A stretch of DNA of 48,705 nucleotides from the IMG/VR virus record IMGVR_UViG_3300009610_000015, positions 1 through 48,705 of that record, one strand, 5' to 3'. The notes under the pieces are model-generated. The model was not told where the DNA came from and did not search any database. It worked only from the letters and a program-made list of their open reading frames with translations. Position 1 is the first letter of the stretch, and each line of letters starts with the position of its first letter. The position numbers and the translations under genes were made by a program. Of this stretch, positions 39,526 through 47,185 are shown in pieces. Source of the stretch: a virus.

Positions 39526-40419
39526 CTACGCCTCTGTCTCGCCAACGGCCTCCTCCTTCTTGTCTCGGGTGTGCGGCGACCACGGATCACCCTGATAGTA
39601 TTGAGAGTTGAGCTTGAATTCGCGCACCTGTGGTATCGAGCAGCACACCTGTTGAAAGATGCACCCTGAATACTTGTCGCAGGACGTGAAGTTGGGCGGG
39701 AAGTAGTTCTGGTCGATGTAGCCGACAAGGACATGTGCCCAATAGATCGTCTGCTGAACCCATTCCCGAATCAGCTCCCGCTCGTATGAGATGAACTGAC
39801 GCTGAAACCTTTCGGACGCCGGAATCGACTTCTGGAATCCGATCTTGTTGATGATGACCTGATTCATGTTGAGCGCCCAACAATAACCCATGAACTGGTT
39901 AGACAGCTTGTTGGGATTGGACCGACGAGATGCTGTCTTGTGGTCCACGATGTAGATACCGTGGGGTGAGGGATGCTCTACGATGGCGTCGATGATTCCC
40001 TCGTAGGCAATGGTGAGACCGGGCCTCGTTGGGGTGTCCGGCCTCTCGTAAATGACCTTGGAAAAGCTCTGCTCGACTTCGAGAACCTTCCAGCCGTCGC
40101 GCTGCCAATAGAGGACGTTCTCCTTGAATTGCTTAATGTCCTCCTCGGCAGTCGCGACAGAGAGTTGCATGGGGAGGTATTCCTTTCTCCCCTCTGCAAT
40201 GGCACCAGCGATCAGGAGCGCATGATCCGCGTCCGTCGTGGTCATGCCCGCCTTCTTACCACGGAGGTAATAAGCGAGCATCTTATGCATCAAATCGCCC
40301 TTCTCCAGAGCCTCCGCCTTCTCTGTGGGGCGCCAGTTGTCTATGAACTGCATCTTGACCTTGCGCCCACACGAGACCAAGGTGTTCAGGATCTGCGAGT
40401 CAATGGCGATATTCCTCAT
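39526..40419 (-). CDS. Cas4/RecB-like PD-(D/E)XK exonuclease with Fe-S cysteines, 297 aa
   Basis: Nuclease motifs: His45 in GDLMHKML, Asp144 in GIIDAI and Asp159-His-Lys161 in IYIVDHKTA, followed by Gln175 in NQFMGYCWAL. Cys17 near the N-terminus and Cys247, Cys253 and Cys259/260 near the C-terminus (CDKYSGCIFQQVCC) match the 4Fe-4S clamp of Cas4 and AddB. The ribosome binding site AAGGAATAA precedes the ATG. It likely resects DNA ends for recombination or degrades host DNA, working with the Sak4-like ATPase downstream. Confidence 0.88.
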   Translation of the reverse strand: MRNIAIDSQILNTLVSCGRKVKMQFIDNWRPTEKAEALEKGDLMHKMLAYYLRGKKAGMTTTDADHALLIAGAIAEGRKEYLPMQLSVATAEEDIKQFKENVLYWQRDGWKVLEVEQSFSKVIYERPDTPTRPGLTIAYEGIIDAIVEHPSPHGIYIVDHKTASRRSNPNKLSNQFMGYCWALNMNQVIINKIGFQKSIPASERFQRQFISYERELIREWVQQTIYWAHVLVGYIDQNYFPPNFTSCDKYSGCIFQQVCCSIPQVREFKLNSQYYQGDPWSPHTRDKKEEAVGETEA

Positions 40420-40617
40420 TTATTCCTTCTTTGTGATCTCGGCGTCCTCAGGACCACCAATGACATTGATGTGCCAGCGGTGGTCCGTTTTCTCGTTGAG
40501 GAACTGCTCCATCTCCCAGACAATCCTGAGGTCAGTGAGCTTCATGTTTTCGAGGAGCTTGACCTGGAACTCTTTCGCTCGGCCAAGAGGAGCGGCGACA
40601 CGGAAGGTGAGGAGCAT
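40420..40617 (-). CDS. Small hypothetical protein, 65 aa
   Basis: TAATG-coupled start with GAGGGGTCGAGTA upstream. A strand-helix fold: LLTFRVAAPLG, a helix (EFQVKLLENMKLTDLRIVWEMEQFLNEK) and a final strand WHINVIGG. Ends in KKE immediately before the nuclease ATG. Function unknown. Confidence 0.65.
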   Translation of the reverse strand: MLLTFRVAAPLGRAKEFQVKLLENMKLTDLRIVWEMEQFLNEKTDHRWHINVIGGPEDAEITKKE

Positions 40618-41099
40618 TACTCGACCCCTCGCATGAGAATCCGAACGCGGTCAGGATGATGCACCTTCCTCTTAGCCACCTTCGCTCCAGACGTTGGTGC
40701 TGCTTTCTTCTTGTATTGTGGCGCACCCATCCTCGAGGAAGGCGACTTGGGAGTCAGGAAGTAATCTCCGGGTGCGAAATCGTGGTTGCGGTCGAATGAT
40801 ACTATCTCTCTCTGCACGCGCTCCGGGGTCGAGAAGCGAATCGCTTTGTTCCCTCGGATGATATAGGACGAGGAGAGACCGATGATAGCACCGTCAGCCT
40901 CCATGTCTCGACGAACCGCCCGAGCCAACGCGCACTCGGATGGGTCCATCTGCTTTGCCTCTGTGCAGTCCTTCTTCGACACCTTGATATCGACAGACTG
41001 GTCTGCATCGACAGCAACTGTGACCTTCGGGAAGAGCCGAGCCACGCTCCTTGGAAGGAGAACGTGTGAGTCTTTCCGAATCTTAATTCTCTTTGCCAT
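40617..41099 (-). CDS. Hypothetical protein, 160 aa
   Basis: Begins MAKRIKIRKDSHVLLPRSVA after an AAGGAGTAGAA ribosome binding site. The N-terminal half is beta-strand rich with VTVAVDADQSVDIKV, then a helix with CALARAVRRDME, strands IIGLSSSYIIRG and a Lys-rich, disordered basic tail. It resembles a small nucleic-acid-binding protein but no family is recognised. Confidence 0.7.
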   Translation of the reverse strand: MAKRIKIRKDSHVLLPRSVARLFPKVTVAVDADQSVDIKVSKKDCTEAKQMDPSECALARAVRRDMEADGAIIGLSSSYIIRGNKAIRFSTPERVQREIVSFDRNHDFAPGDYFLTPKSPSSRMGAPQYKKKAAPTSGAKVAKRKVHHPDRVRILMRGVE

Positions 41100-41101
41100 T
41101 T

Positions 41102-41194
41102 CTACTCCTTATTGACGATCCACTTTTCTAGATCTACTAGAAGGTTTATTACCTCGTGGTCTGTGATCCAACAGTGTCCAAGTTCAGCGAGCAA
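41102..41194 (-). CDS. Short ORF after the 176-aa gene, start uncertain
   Basis: The frame reads LLAELGHCWITDHEVINLL to its stop, a convincing short helical protein. A TTG at 41194 gives 30 aa; an ATA at 41218 with AAGGG 10 nt upstream would add eight residues. A much longer open frame continues upstream over the 176-aa gene but looks like a shadow. Kept at low confidence because the gap is otherwise empty. Confidence 0.35.
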   Translation of the reverse strand: MLAELGHCWITDHEVINLLVDLEKWIVNKE

Positions 41195-41225
41195 AGCGTT
41201 CGCCTGCCGAACAGTTATGGGATAG

Positions 41226-41756
41226 CTACCCTTCGTATCCGCATTGGTTGCAGATTGCTCGGTCCCAAGTTGACCCGCAGGAGGGACACTTGGAGTCCGC
41301 GTTGAGCCTACTTCTGAGTCCAGAGGGTGCCTTGTTAGATGTTCTAGGTCTAGCACTTGCCCCAGTTCGAGTTGCAGGGGTCTTAGCGTAATGGGAGTCC
41401 GAGATTTGGCCCCAGACTTTGTAGTAGTCGTTCGGGGCCGCGTGACAGAGCCTTTCTGCCTCTTCTTGACTCCAACCTTCTTTTTCGGCATATCGGTAAA
41501 TCCACCATTCTCTTGGCAGGAGCCTTACGCCGTTGAATTGACCACAGCAAACTTCAGCACGGACACCAGCTCCGAGGTCAGGCATCCGGTTCTTCGTGAC
41601 CGAATAGCATGACCACGGATAGATGGCAATGATGAAGTTGTTTGTGTGGCAACAAGTGCAGCAATTCTCTTTTGGAAAATCACTGCACTTGAAGACCCTA
41701 GTGCCTTCAGAAGAAAAACCTACCGACATCCCGTCGAACTTAGTCGGGTCCCACAT
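41226..41756 (-). CDS. Cys-rich protein with C-terminal zinc ribbon, 176 aa
   Basis: TAATG-coupled with GGAGAACCAGTA upstream. N-terminal part has ENCCTCCHTN (about 31-40), CYS near 50 and VCCGQFNG. The middle is Trp/Tyr-rich and helical (WWIYRYAEKEGWSQEEAERL). The end is a classic zinc ribbon CPSCGSTWDRAICNQCGYEG. Several metal sites are possible. No function can be assigned. Confidence 0.75.
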   Translation of the reverse strand: MWDPTKFDGMSVGFSSEGTRVFKCSDFPKENCCTCCHTNNFIIAIYPWSCYSVTKNRMPDLGAGVRAEVCCGQFNGVRLLPREWWIYRYAEKEGWSQEEAERLCHAAPNDYYKVWGQISDSHYAKTPATRTGASARPRTSNKAPSGLRSRLNADSKCPSCGSTWDRAICNQCGYEG

Positions 41757-41908
41757 TACTGGTTCTCCTTCTCCCTCCGCTGAGTGATTGCGTCGTAGAG
41801 CTGCTCGACCTGCCTCCTCGTGAGCGGCATCACCAGTATGAGCTGGCAGATGTCGTCAACGATTTGCTCACGGGGAAGCTGTTTAACCTTTGGTAGAGGG
41901 TTCGTCAA
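41756..41908 (-). CDS. Small helical protein, 50 aa
   Basis: TTG start at 41908 is preceded by GGGAGAAGATCT, a clear ribosome binding site. The sequence is helical and ends RRQVEQLYDAITQRREKENQ. It overlaps the upstream gene by 26 bp. Unknown function. Confidence 0.6.
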   Translation of the reverse strand: MTNPLPKVKQLPREQIVDDICQLILVMPLTRRQVEQLYDAITQRREKENQ

Positions 41909-42113
41909 AGATCTTCTCCCAACAAGAGTCGCATACTCCAGTCTGCATGGCCTCCCGTTGTCTAGGGGAGAGTTCTGGAAATGCCTCGTTGACATGCCGA
42001 CCCTGTGCCCACCTGTCCCATCTGATCCGGAACTCCTGCTCGGTGTAGCACTCGAATTCCTCTGAGCGTTCTCTGCCACAGGAGGGACAGTGAACCTTGA
42101 AGAATACGCTCAC
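41883..42113 (-). CDS. Zinc-knuckle protein, 76 aa
   Basis: GTG start overlaps the preceding stop by four bases (GTGA). Starts with a strand and a first knuckle CPSCGRERSEEFEC, then a Trp-rich helix (IRWDRWAQGRH) and a second knuckle CDSCWEKIF. Two CxxC pairs suggest one zinc ribbon. Unknown function. Confidence 0.7.
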   Translation of the reverse strand: MSVFFKVHCPSCGRERSEEFECYTEQEFRIRWDRWAQGRHVNEAFPELSPRQREAMQTGVCDSCWEKIFDEPSTKG

Positions 42114-42364
42114 CGAGGTCTCGCTCGGATAACTCGCATCCCCCGGACGTAGCCACCCGCCTCTTGGATGTTGAGGATGTCGCCCTCCTCCAATTCGATG
42201 GCGTCACCTTCGTAGTCCGGCTCGTTCTCCACAACGACCACAATCTCCTCGTCGTCGGGAAGGCCAGCAATGTCTGCCTTCAAGTCTGAAACCTTGTAAA
42301 CCATGACTCTCCTTTTCGGTAGCCTCGGAGTTGATACCCGCTTGTTTTTCCCAGCCTGTTTCAT
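42110..42364 (-). CDS. Small acidic protein, 84 aa (or 64 aa)
   Basis: The start at 42364 overlaps the upstream stop (TGATG) behind GAGGAGGAACTC. A second start at 42304 has an equally good AAGGAGAGTC. The longer form adds a basic leader MKQAGKNKRVSTPRLPKRR; the shorter is an acidic beta-rich domain (MVYKVSDLKADIAGLPDDEE, then VVVVENEPDYEG). Both products might be made. Unknown function. Confidence 0.65.
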   Translation of the reverse strand: MKQAGKNKRVSTPRLPKRRVMVYKVSDLKADIAGLPDDEEIVVVVENEPDYEGDAIELEEGDILNIQEAGGYVRGMRVIRARPR

Positions 42365-42558
42365 CAGAGTTCCTCCTCTGAGATAGGCTCATACGCCCCG
42401 GTGATGTCGGGCCTCGGTGAGTCGGGATGCAGCTTGCACCAACGCTCGAAGCACGACTGACAGATTGGTTCTCCCTTGATGGATGGGACCTTGCGTGGGT
42501 TGAAACTTACCATCGCCCCACAGGAGAGGCAACGACCCATCGCGAACAGGTATCCCAT
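42364..42558 (-). CDS. Zinc-ribbon protein, 64 aa
   Basis: ATG at 42558 overlaps the stop of the previous gene (TAATG). Contains CLSC (about 10-13) and CQSCFERWC (about 33-41), forming a treble-clef or ribbon, and ends with an acidic tail. Function unknown. Confidence 0.72.
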   Translation of the reverse strand: MGYLFAMGRCLSCGAMVSFNPRKVPSIKGEPICQSCFERWCKLHPDSPRPDITGAYEPISEEEL

Positions 42559-42764
42559 TACGGCCTCCCGTCCTTCAACCGCTTCTCGTTCGTGACCTCG
42601 ATGTGACTGAGAACGGAGTTGATCGTGTCCCATTCCGACGAGTTGAGCTTGACCCACTCGCCGTCAATGAGCCGGTGCTCGGTAAGCTGGTAGCTCTGGG
42701 TCTTACCCGAGTAAACGAGCGACCACTTGTAATCCCGCTGTTTTGACGTAAGCATTTGGTGCAT
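42558..42764 (-). CDS. Small hypothetical protein, 68 aa
   Basis: ATG behind GGGGATCTA. Strand-rich with WSLVYSGKTQSYQLTEHRL and then a helical WDTINSVLSHIEV. No Cys and no recognised motif. Part of the early run of short coupled genes. Confidence 0.65.
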   Translation of the reverse strand: MHQMLTSKQRDYKWSLVYSGKTQSYQLTEHRLIDGEWVKLNSSEWDTINSVLSHIEVTNEKRLKDGRP

Positions 42765-42825
42765 TAGATCCCCGCTAGGTTGCGGAGCCTCCCTGCCAGT
42801 TTAAGTAAGTCCTTCGTGATTTCAT
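42764..42825 (-). pseudogene. Possibly disrupted 20-aa micro-ORF
   Basis: An ATG with GGCGGAGGTGCG upstream overlaps the preceding stop (ATGA) but gives only a 16-aa peptide ending at 42775. If one A is added to the AAA after the ATG, the frame becomes MKITKDLLKLAGRLRNLAGI and its stop falls exactly on TAATG of the next gene. This suggests a one-base loss (biological or sequencing). Confidence 0.3.
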
Positions 42826-43253
42826 CGCACCTCCGCCTTCAGCGCATCAAGTTCCCGACGCAACTCGCCGAGGTTGTGAAGCTGGTTGATGATGACCTCC
42901 TCCTTGGCCGCGCTCTCACGCATCGCGGCTTCCTTGCGAGCAATAGCGCCGATGACTTCCAGCCGCTCGGCATTCAATTCCTGCTTCAGTTCTTCGTTCA
43001 CTCCCGCCGCTTCAGCAAGGCCGTCACCCAACTGACGAATCGTCTGCTGCAACACATTGATCTGTTCTTCCAGTTGTGCGATGCGATCCGTGTGGACATT
43101 CAGCATTGCTTCGAATTCGCCTCTGAGACTTTCCTGCATCTGGGCGACCTTGCCCTTGTCTACCCTGTTACTCATTAACCTCCGCGCTTGCTCGCAGATG
43201 GAGCATAAGCAAGAGCAGTGCTGTGGTTCTAAACATGCACGACAGTTAACCAC
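42822..43253 (-). CDS. Cys-rich N-terminus and long coiled coil, 143 aa
   Basis: GTG start at 43253 is preceded by GGGAGGCACT. The first 20 residues contain six Cys in pairs (CRAC, HCSCLCSIC). From about residue 30 to the end it is one continuous heptad-rich helix (MQESLRGEFEAMLNVHTDR, then EEQINVLQQTIRQL and onwards). Coiled-coil dimer with a metal-binding head is likely. Early operon, unknown role. Confidence 0.75.
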   Translation of the reverse strand: MVNCRACLEPQHCSCLCSICEQARRLMSNRVDKGKVAQMQESLRGEFEAMLNVHTDRIAQLEEQINVLQQTIRQLGDGLAEAAGVNEELKQELNAERLEVIGAIARKEAAMRESAAKEEVIINQLHNLGELRRELDALKAEVR

Positions 43254-43467
43254 AGTGCCTCCCTCGCACTTTCATGACCGAGCCATCGGGTTGTGGGAAG
43301 TAGCTCAAGGAGCCGATGGCGGCCTCCTCGAATCCGTTGGAATGAATGGGACCGTAGTAGATGGCGACCATGTGGGGAGTAACTGTAAGACGTGCCCACT
43401 GCCTCTCCGTCTCCATTGAAGGAAGATCGGAGAGCGCCATCTGAACCGCTGACGCTTTTCCGTGCAA
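43246..43467 (-). CDS. Small hypothetical protein, 73 aa
   Basis: TTG start at 43467 is preceded by TGGAGTCTCATC. The frame competes with two others in the same stretch, but this translation (VAIYYGPIHSNGFEEAA and SYFPQPDGSVMKVRG) is the most protein-like. An internal ATG (43440) is possible. Overlaps the coiled-coil gene by 8 bp. Function unknown. Confidence 0.55.
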   Translation of the reverse strand: MHGKASAVQMALSDLPSMETERQWARLTVTPHMVAIYYGPIHSNGFEEAAIGSLSYFPQPDGSVMKVRGRHCG

Positions 43468-43541
43468 GATGAGACTCCAGTTCCAGTTCCGGTTGCCGAC
43501 ATAGACCCAAGAATACCCTCACAGGCAGGGCATTCCTCGAA

Positions 43542-43883
43542 CTACTCAGCGAGAATCTCTGCGATGCGACGCAACTTGTCCTGCGATGCTGACTCTGGCT
43601 CGAACAGGCGCTCCAGCGCGTATTCGATTAGAGTAGAAACGCTGATCCCTTGGGCCTTCGCCATCTCGATGGCTTTATCCCACTTGGAGAAGTCGCGCAC
43701 GTAAATCGTCTTGTTGCCGTATTGAATGTGTCGACCAGATCGAGGGCGTCCTCTGACGCGCCACCCTTTCTCTCGCGCACAGTTAATACAGAGGTCATCA
43801 GGACCATAGAGGCAAGAAGTGCCCGGCACATCACAGAATTCCTTGCCTTTTGGAGTATGCCGACGGGGAACGCTTTTATCCAT
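43542..43883 (-). CDS. Ribbon-helix-helix regulator with N-terminal Cys knuckle, 113 aa
   Basis: ATG at 43883 behind GGTGAAT, just downstream of a terminator. The N-terminus is basic with CDVPGTSCLYGPDDLCINC, four Cys that could hold one zinc. The middle has KTIYVRDFSKWDKAIEMA and then GISVSTLIEYALERLF, the strand-helix-helix order of Arc/MetJ-type DNA-binding dimers. A candidate phage repressor or activator. The palindromes at 1917-2020 are possible targets by inference. Confidence 0.72.
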   Translation of the reverse strand: MDKSVPRRHTPKGKEFCDVPGTSCLYGPDDLCINCAREKGWRVRGRPRSGRHIQYGNKTIYVRDFSKWDKAIEMAKAQGISVSTLIEYALERLFEPESASQDKLRRIAEILAE

Positions 43884-43892
43884 ATTCACCAG

Positions 43893-43920
43893 AGAAAAAA
43901 GAAAGGGGTCCGAAGACCCC
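43893..43920 (-). terminator. Rho-independent terminator with UUCG loop
   Basis: On the minus strand GGGGTC-TTCG-GACCCC is followed by TTTCTTTTTTCTC. The very stable UUCG tetraloop and the U-rich tail make a textbook terminator 10 bp after the SNF2 gene and before the ribbon-helix-helix gene. It would reduce or stop read-through into the genes further down the arm, so a promoter or antitermination is needed for them. Confidence 0.9.
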
Positions 43921-43929
43921 AATCTCGAG

Positions 43930-45708
43930 TTAGGCTGCCCATTTCTTGAGACCGTTGCGATTCAGAACGTCGGCCAAATCTCTCATGAGGTCTGACTCGT
44001 CCCAAATTGTCTCCACGTTATCCAGAGTCGCGTGGAGAATGCTACGCTTCCTCTCGACTAGCTCGGTCAGGAAGTCGTCGATCGAACCTGCGGCGATCAG
44101 GTAGGTCGCCATGATCTTGTCGGCCAGCTGACCCGGTCGGGGAAACCGTGCTTCAGCCTGCTCTTCGTTGGAGGGATTCCACTGTCGCTCCATCATGAGG
44201 CAGTCGGAGCAGAACTGCATGTTCAGCCCTTCGCCTGCGCTCTGCGTGGATGCGATCATGATGCGGAAATTCTTGCCGGTTGGAACTTCGAGCAGAACCG
44301 GTTTGTTCTCCGCGTCGTAGCTTCTCTCAGTCCTGACACCCTTGAACTCGGCAAGCACGTCTTGCCTTTGCTCCATTGTCAGGTCCGAGATAAGCATGAG
44401 AGGAAGTTCGAACGTGCCATACTCACCGCTCTTGTTCAATTCGTCGATGAGCCGGGAGAGACCGGCGTAGAGCATCTTGCGAGTTGAATTGTGATGCGTG
44501 AATATGACCAACTTGCGGTCGGTGGACGTGAGAAATTCTTCAACGAACTCCGTGGCTGCCGGAACTTTCGCTTCTCCGGTCAGCCGCCGCATTCTGGAGA
44601 AGTATCCGAGAATGTTGCTTATGTCCTTGAAGTTGATTTCCTCAACGTCGGACATAAATTCTTGGAACTCCTTGATCACCGCCTTGTAGCGCTCCAGAAC
44701 GTCCCCACCCATCTCGGCGTGACGGAACATTCTGGAAATTGCAGGTAGCTCAGGTAGCACTTCGGCCCTCGTGAACCGTTGAATGAATCCCTTCGTTTTC
44801 TCGTGGAAGCGGTCGGGATAGGTGAGAATGCAACGCGAGCCAGAACCGACCGGGGTTGTTTCCCTCTGGATGAAGTGCTGTTCAGAAGGATACAAGGTCG
44901 GGTTGACCAAATGCAGAATCGGCGCATACTCGTGAGCCGAGTTCTTGATCGGGGTGCCGGAGAGACCCATGACGCTCGGTCGCTCGGACCCGGTGCGCTG
45001 CCATGCAGAGGCAATCTTCTTAATTGCACGGCACCTTGAGGAGGCGGGGTTCTTGATCATCTGGCACTCGTCCAGAATGATTGATTTGAACTGGCTGCAA
45101 ACTGCATCGTCCCAACGAATGACGTTCTTTTTCAGTTTCTTACCAGTCCGACCGTTGGTGAATTCTTCCCCGACGAGACCCACAGCGTTCAACCTCTCCC
45201 AGTCGAGATCCACGTCCGGGCGAACCAGACGCAGCGTGTCGTAGGAGATGATGACGATGGGGAAGTATTCTACGTAGGGCAACTGATTCCCGTTCTCTAT
45301 GATCTGGGGAATCATTTCTCCGTTCGACCAATTCACGAACTCCATCCAAGTATTGTAACGGAGACCGGACTTGGTTACGAAAAGGATGGGGGACATGGAT
45401 GCTTCGTTTCTCTTAGCGAGAATTGCAGCGATAACCATTTTCCCGACGCCCATCTCGTGAGCCAGAATGCAGTTCAGGCCCGCTTCCTCGGCAAACTTAG
45501 CGGACCTGAGCTGGTAGTCATACGGCTTGTGGCCGTTTCGTGCGACGATGATGTCTTCGAGCGGTGTCTCGATTTTGTCTTGAATGAGGCAGTGGCCGCA
45601 CTCGAGGAAAATGAACCACCGAGTCATCATGTCCTGTCTCTTAGTCTCCACGGCAACTTTGCCGCAGAAAGGACAGGTCTGTCGGAGCGTAGCGATGGGT
45701 TTTCCCAT
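43930..45708 (-). CDS. SNF2-family helicase-like ATPase, 592 aa
   Basis: N-terminal zinc ribbon (CPFC at 12-15, CGHC at 37-40). Helicase motifs in order: Q-like YDYQLRSA, motif I HEMGVGKM (84-91), motif II LDECQMIKN, motif III GLSGTPIKN and, near the C-terminus, motif V/VI QWNPSNEEQAEARFPRPGQ. This is the SNF2 pattern (DECQ rather than DEAH). The usual Thr/Ser after GK is Met91, an unusual choice for nucleotide binding. TAATG-coupled with AAAGGAGCTAAGTA upstream. SNF2 proteins remodel DNA-protein complexes; phage ones may strip host proteins. Confidence 0.9.
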   Translation of the reverse strand: MGKPIATLRQTCPFCGKVAVETKRQDMMTRWFIFLECGHCLIQDKIETPLEDIIVARNGHKPYDYQLRSAKFAEEAGLNCILAHEMGVGKMVIAAILAKRNEASMSPILFVTKSGLRYNTWMEFVNWSNGEMIPQIIENGNQLPYVEYFPIVIISYDTLRLVRPDVDLDWERLNAVGLVGEEFTNGRTGKKLKKNVIRWDDAVCSQFKSIILDECQMIKNPASSRCRAIKKIASAWQRTGSERPSVMGLSGTPIKNSAHEYAPILHLVNPTLYPSEQHFIQRETTPVGSGSRCILTYPDRFHEKTKGFIQRFTRAEVLPELPAISRMFRHAEMGGDVLERYKAVIKEFQEFMSDVEEINFKDISNILGYFSRMRRLTGEAKVPAATEFVEEFLTSTDRKLVIFTHHNSTRKMLYAGLSRLIDELNKSGEYGTFELPLMLISDLTMEQRQDVLAEFKGVRTERSYDAENKPVLLEVPTGKNFRIMIASTQSAGEGLNMQFCSDCLMMERQWNPSNEEQAEARFPRPGQLADKIMATYLIAAGSIDDFLTELVERKRSILHATLDNVETIWDESDLMRDLADVLNRNGLKKWAA

Positions 45709-46589
45709 TACTTAGCTCCTTTGAACTTCTTCTCGACGTGTGCGATCGTGGCTTCGTCCAACTTACCCAACGCCTTGAGTTTGTCGATGACTTCCTCTTT
45801 CGAGTCACCCATAACATCGGCGTATACGTCTGCGAGCTTGATCCCTGCGCCCTTGGGAGGAGCAGCAGGCCGGTCCTGCTTCATTCGAGTTGCAGCAGCC
45901 TTGTTATTCCCGAGAATGTGCTGCTTGGTTTTGTCTAGTTCCTTGATTTTCGCTTTTCTCTCGGAACTCTGACCGTTCAACCTCTCAGCAAGGCCCGAGC
46001 GCAGACCCTTCTGAAATTCGCGCGCCTTGTAAATGTAGGCTTCGATCTCGTGGAACTTCGAAATGACCTGTTCGTCCGTGGCCGCCGTGACCGAGAAGGA
46101 ACGGCCTGCAAGGTAAATCGAATTCGGTTCGTTCGGCTCGGGGACAGCGATTTGCTGCTCCGAAATAAACGCACCACCTGAGACCCATTCGGTCTCTTTG
46201 ATCTCGAGCTTGGTAATTACGAAGTCAATGCTCTTCGCAGCGTGCTCGGGAAGCGGCTCCTGTTCAAAGAGCGGGGTCGCAGCCTGTGGACGAGGAAGGC
46301 TGTTACTTGGAGGAATCGGTCTCGGCGTCGGCTTTTCTTCCGGGCTTTTGGCTGGAGAAACAGGCTCGACACTTGAGGGTTTCGACGATTCGTCCATTGC
46401 GTCCGCCTTTTCGCTCCCGTTTGACGGCAAGCTCACCACCGCATCGCTTACAGATTTTTTCCATTCGGTCTGCTCGGCCTTTCCATTCTGCTGTTCACGA
46501 GCTGCGAGGTAGTCGTCAAAGCTCTCGAATTTCTGAGCTTCCTGATCTACCTCATTCACCAATTCCGACAGTTTGTCTTTTTGTTCCAT
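45708..46589 (-). CDS. Hypothetical protein, 293 aa
   Basis: Begins MEQKDKLSELVNEV. Helical N-terminus, a long Pro/Ser/Glu-rich linker (about 60-110), a strand-rich middle (about 115-170) and a helical, Lys-rich C-terminal domain (about 175-293). It is directly coupled to the SNF2 gene (1-base overlap), so it could be its partner. Ribosome binding site weak. Family not recognised. Confidence 0.7.
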   Translation of the reverse strand: MEQKDKLSELVNEVDQEAQKFESFDDYLAAREQQNGKAEQTEWKKSVSDAVVSLPSNGSEKADAMDESSKPSSVEPVSPAKSPEEKPTPRPIPPSNSLPRPQAATPLFEQEPLPEHAAKSIDFVITKLEIKETEWVSGGAFISEQQIAVPEPNEPNSIYLAGRSFSVTAATDEQVISKFHEIEAYIYKAREFQKGLRSGLAERLNGQSSERKAKIKELDKTKQHILGNNKAAATRMKQDRPAAPPKGAGIKLADVYADVMGDSKEEVIDKLKALGKLDEATIAHVEKKFKGAK

Positions 46590-46699
46590 TGCTCTGCGTT
46601 TCTCAAATGTTGCGTGGTTGAGAAGTTAATCGCCATGTGAATTTAGGCCATCTATGCGACGCTCTCTTGAAGATCCCAAAAGAGCGTCGGTAACATGGT
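46590..46699 (-). promoter_or_regulatory. Leader with conserved box and hairpin
   Basis: No gene in these 110 bp. TTAATCGCC and TTTAGGCCATCTA (46626-46654; minus-strand sense TAGATGGCCTAAAT...GGCGATTAA) match the leader upstream of the first gene of the arm (47691-47716). Further upstream (minus sense) CGACGCTCT/AGAGCGTCG (46657-46665 and 46681-46689) is a perfect 9-bp stem with a 15-base loop. The shared box and hairpin suggest a common regulatory leader, perhaps a phage-specific promoter or an internal terminator-plus-restart. Confidence 0.55.
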
Positions 46700-47170
46700 C
46701 TAGGTCTCTGAGCGGGACGTGAGAACCTCGGTGAGGCCAATGATAAACGCGCGCTCGTAGGTCATCTTTTTCATGACCCTGGGGTCTTCGATGCGGCAGT
46801 TTAGGCTTCGTGCGTATTCGAATATGGCCTGTTTGAACCGCTTGATCTGTTTTGCTAGTTCCTCTGAGGTCTCATTCTTTCCAAGGCGCTTTGCCTCGCG
46901 GTAGAAGTGAGCGAATACACCGTTGGAAAACTGTTCGCCGTCCGAACTCTTTTCTCTGCCGTTCTCCAAAGTGTAGTAGGCGTGAGGAAAGCCACCGTTC
47001 TCCGAAACCGCCACACAAACGGCCAGCGTGGAGAAGAAATCCTTCCGAGTTTTGTAAATCTCCTCGGCTGCGTCCTTCGCCTCGTTGTGCGTGCTCCAGA
47101 TCGTGTCGTCTTGGACCCAACCTGAGAGAAGGTGCTCGCGCACAAAAACGTAGTAGTCTTTTTGTTCCAC
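46700..47170 (-). CDS. Hypothetical protein, 156 aa
   Basis: GTG start behind GGAGACTACA. Begins MEQKDYYVFVREHLLSGW; its first five residues equal those of the 293-aa protein downstream. Mixed alpha/beta, with a helical C-terminal part (AKQIKRFKQAIFEYARSLN, MTYERAFIIGLTEV). No recognised family. Early-arm location suggests a role in host take-over. Confidence 0.7.
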   Translation of the reverse strand: MEQKDYYVFVREHLLSGWVQDDTIWSTHNEAKDAAEEIYKTRKDFFSTLAVCVAVSENGGFPHAYYTLENGREKSSDGEQFSNGVFAHFYREAKRLGKNETSEELAKQIKRFKQAIFEYARSLNCRIEDPRVMKKMTYERAFIIGLTEVLTSRSET

Positions 47171-47185
47171 TGTAGTCTCCAGAAG

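Noticed and set aside
39515-39734. N-terminal extension of the zinc-ribbon frame (to 39734)
   Set aside because: It lies over the end of the exonuclease gene and encodes an Arg/Thr/Ser-rich shadow sequence.
41102-41491. 129-aa minus-strand frame
   Set aside because: Its first three quarters overlap the well-supported 176-aa zinc-ribbon gene in another frame and are Ser/Thr/Arg/Pro-rich. Only the last 30-38 codons look coding and are listed as a short ORF.
43229-43522. Competing minus-strand frames (43229-43522 and 43305-43502)
   Set aside because: They overlap the more protein-like 43246-43467 frame and have Arg/Ser-rich translations. A CPACEG stretch in one of them lies just after a stop without a start codon.
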